A DNA stretch of 15,858 nt, taken from the NCBI GenBank assembly GCA_910584385.1, contig CAJUAK010000018.1:1-15858 (forward strand), written 5' to 3'. This document shows, one piece after another, positions 14,352 to 15,858 of the stretch. A model generated the notes under the pieces. It saw only the letters and a list, made by a program, of their open reading frames with translations, did not search any database and was not told the origin of the DNA. A program made the translations under genes and the position numbers. Origin of the DNA: an uncultured Alphaproteobacteria bacterium (GTDB lineage Bacteria > Pseudomonadota > Alphaproteobacteria > RF32 > CAG-239). How positions within the stretch are numbered: the stretch's first letter is position 1; every line of letters starts with the position of its first letter.

Positions 14352-15858
14352 ATGATGAAGAATAGAATATTTGTTGCGGCTTCTCTTTTTTCCTTTGCTT
14401 TGCTTCCCTTTGCCGCAAGGGCTGATGTTCATGTTTCAACTTGGACTGAACTTAAAGATGCCGTTGAAAACGGCAGCGGTGGCACGGTTTATCTTGATGG
14501 TAACATCACCGCGGATTTAAATGCCCCGATTACGAAATATGCCGCCGGCACGGTAATTGACGGGCAGGGGTTTAAGATTATTGGACAGGAACAAACCGGC
14601 GATACGAAAGTTAATGCGAACTTTTTTAATTTCAAAACAAATTTTTCAAAAAACTATACTGAAGAACAAAGGTTAAAGCTTAAGAATATTAAAATTGAGA
14701 ATGGTATGGCTTTTGATAATCTTAATACTTCTTCTCTTAAAAATTTAGGAGGATTTTTTCTTAATTGGGGCAATTCAGTTGGAGATATTACAGGTAATTT
14801 TACAGATAATTCTGTACAATCTAGGACTTCACAAGCTTATGGTGGTGCTATTTTTAACCGGAAAGCTTGGTATGGTGAAGTTGTAGGTGCCATAATAGGC
14901 AATATTAGAGGAAATTTTACAGAAAACTATATAAGGGCGTATGATTATGTAAAAGGCGGGGCTATTTATAATACTGACACGATTGGAGATATTACAGGAA
15001 ATTTTATAAGAAATCATGCACAATCAGAAACTTCTGGAGCACAAGGTGGAGCTATTTATAATTTTGGTCATATAGGTGATATCTATGGAAATTTTATAGA
15101 AAATTATTCTTTTGGTAAGACTGTTGCTGGTGGTGGAGCTATTTGTATGGCTATGGAGGATCACCCAGGAACAGTTAATAATATAACAGGTAATTTTATT
15201 GGTAATCATGCAATAGCCATTGAAGGGTTTGCAGCAGGCGGGGCTATTCAGCAGGATGAAGGATGGATCGGCGTTATTAAAGGTGATTTTACAGGCAATT
15301 ATGTGCATGGAAACACAGCAAATGGCGGAGCTATTTCAACAGATGTTTGGGGTGAAAATGATCAAGGCATTAAAAATATCCTCAACAGCAGTTTTTATAA
15401 TAATTATGCTCAGGCAGATTCAACAGATATTAACGATGTAAAAGGCGGTGCCATTTTTACAAATAAAAATCTTCTCATCACGGCCGATGCCGGAAAGTCG
15501 GAATTTTCCGGCAACAAGATTATTTACAAGGATGCTGCCGGCAATGATATTGAACAATCGGAGGCTATTTATATAGATACATTTTCTGACAGGGTAAGTA
15601 CTCTCACACTCAACAGTGTCAACAAAGGCCTTGTCAAAATAGACGACGGCATTCGCTCAAACGGTATCGGAACAATTGCTGTAACCGGTGACGAGAGCAG
15701 CCGGGTTGAACTGAACGGCGTCTTAACCGATGTTCCGACTGTTACGGTGGAGGGTTCCAATCTCTATCTTGGGCAGGATGTCCATTATGCCCTCAATGTC
15801 AACGGCGGCACTGTTAATAATGCCGTGCTTGCCGATGCTAATGCCCAGATGGCCGTGG
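14352..15858 (+). CDS. Pmp-like autotransporter/adhesin passenger, N-terminal part (runs off the window)
   Basis: An open frame of 502 codons with no stop before the window edge. Residues 1-24 are a signal peptide (MMKNRIF, hydrophobic core, FAARA with Ala-x-Ala cleavage before Asp25). Residues 27-80 look like the cap and first turns of a pectate-lyase-type right-handed beta-helix (TWTELKDAV, GGTVYLDGNIT, VIDGQGFKIIG). Residues 141-388 carry eight FxxN and seven GGAI tetrapeptides in alternation, the defining repeat pair of chlamydial polymorphic membrane proteins. Residues 389-502 are more generic beta-helix (TLTLNSV, TIAVTG, TVTVEGSNLYLG). A C-terminal beta-barrel would be expected beyond the edge but is not seen. 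GAGG lies 6 bases before ATG 14352; ATG 14355 is the alternative. Likely surface-exposed; the adhesin role is inference from family. Confidence 0.85.
   Translation, partial: MMKNRIFVAASLFSFALLPFAARADVHVSTWTELKDAVENGSGGTVYLDGNITADLNAPITKYAAGTVIDGQGFKIIGQEQTGDTKVNANFFNFKTNFSKNYTEEQRLKLKNIKIENGMAFDNLNTSSLKNLGGFFLNWGNSVGDITGNFTDNSVQSRTSQAYGGAIFNRKAWYGEVVGAIIGNIRGNFTENYIRAYDYVKGGAIYNTDTIGDITGNFIRNHAQSETSGAQGGAIYNFGHIGDIYGNFIENYSFGKTVAGGGAICMAMEDHPGTVNNITGNFIGNHAIAIEGFAAGGAIQQDEGWIGVIKGDFTGNYVHGNTANGGAISTDVWGENDQGIKNILNSSFYNNYAQADSTDINDVKGGAIFTNKNLLITADAGKSEFSGNKIIYKDAAGNDIEQSEAIYIDTFSDRVSTLTLNSVNKGLVKIDDGIRSNGIGTIAVTGDESSRVELNGVLTDVPTVTVEGSNLYLGQDVHYALNVNGGTVNNAVLADANAQMAV
14772..15461 (+). repeat. 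Seven degenerate FxxN...GGAI protein repeats
   Basis: Each unit of about 28-40 residues reads I-G-D-I-x-G-N-F-x-x-N, a variable loop, then GGAI with a following aromatic and Asn or Thr. FxxN motifs begin at residues 150, 189, 218, 248, 282, 313, 348 and 385; GGAI begins at 164, 202, 232, 261, 296, 325 and 365. The loops between FxxN and GGAI differ in length and sequence, while the motif codons are also similar in DNA (for example ATTACAGGNAATTTT), which could allow unit gain or loss by recombination. Confidence 0.85.

Noticed and set aside
14640..14760. Homopolymer tracts in the Pmp-like gene as phase-variation switches
   Set aside because: The longest runs are six T or A, ordinary in such an AT-rich gene; there is no long G or C tract like those of chlamydial pmp genes.
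14829..15308. Two minus-strand open frames opposite the Pmp-like gene
   Set aside because: They are the mirror of the repeat block; the plus frame has a signal peptide, a ribosome-binding site, a promoter and 502 open codons, while the minus frames are low-complexity Ile/Ser/Asn-rich.

Overview
The window is an AT-rich piece of an alphaproteobacterial chromosome, probably from near the replication origin. This rests on the block mnmE, mnmG, rsmG, parA, parB, all on the minus strand, and on two parS sites inside rsmG and mnmG. A short HprK-type kinase without its N-terminal domain, next to tsaE, also fits Alphaproteobacteria. The AT-rich composition and a Pmp-like adhesin suggest a host- or gut-associated uncultured lineage; that placement is inference from style, not from a search.

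Layout. At the left edge is the first part of a minus-strand secreted protein (1-94). It diverges from a plus-strand PEBP/YbhB-family gene (239-718). Then comes a long, tightly packed minus-strand cluster, read from right to left: a membrane-anchored SNase-like protein, tsaE, hprK-like, mlaE, mlaF, radA, cvpA (6327 down to 719). A strong rho-independent terminator (6391-6420) separates it from the second minus-strand cluster: rsmG, parA, parB and a small cysteine-rich protein resembling the catalytic chain of ferredoxin:thioredoxin reductase (9074 down to 6427). Upstream of that are a PHP-domain phosphoesterase gene, mnmG and mnmE (13352 down to 9213). mnmE and mnmG each carry a promoter-like element of identical sequence and spacing. 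On the right, plus strand, are a HAD phosphatase (13550-14200) and the beginning of a large exported beta-helix protein (14352 to beyond 15858).

How the parts work together. MnmE and MnmG jointly modify the wobble uridine of tRNAs, RsmG methylates 16S rRNA, and TsaE takes part in t6A tRNA modification, so translation-quality genes dominate. ParA, ParB and parS segregate the origin region. MlaF and MlaE form the ATPase/permease core of a phospholipid transporter for outer-membrane asymmetry. RadA acts in recombination.

The least ordinary content is the right-hand exported protein. It has a clear signal peptide and alternating FxxN and GGAI motifs, the two tetrapeptides that define chlamydial polymorphic membrane proteins, and the AT-rich repeat block differs in codon use from the ends of the gene. 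Other points of interest are the SNase-like protein, in which all three catalytic positions are changed, and the FTR-like protein in the par operon.

No rRNA, tRNA, CRISPR array, insertion sequence or gene-free stretch above 300 bases was seen. The longest gap between genes is about 197 bases (13353-13549).
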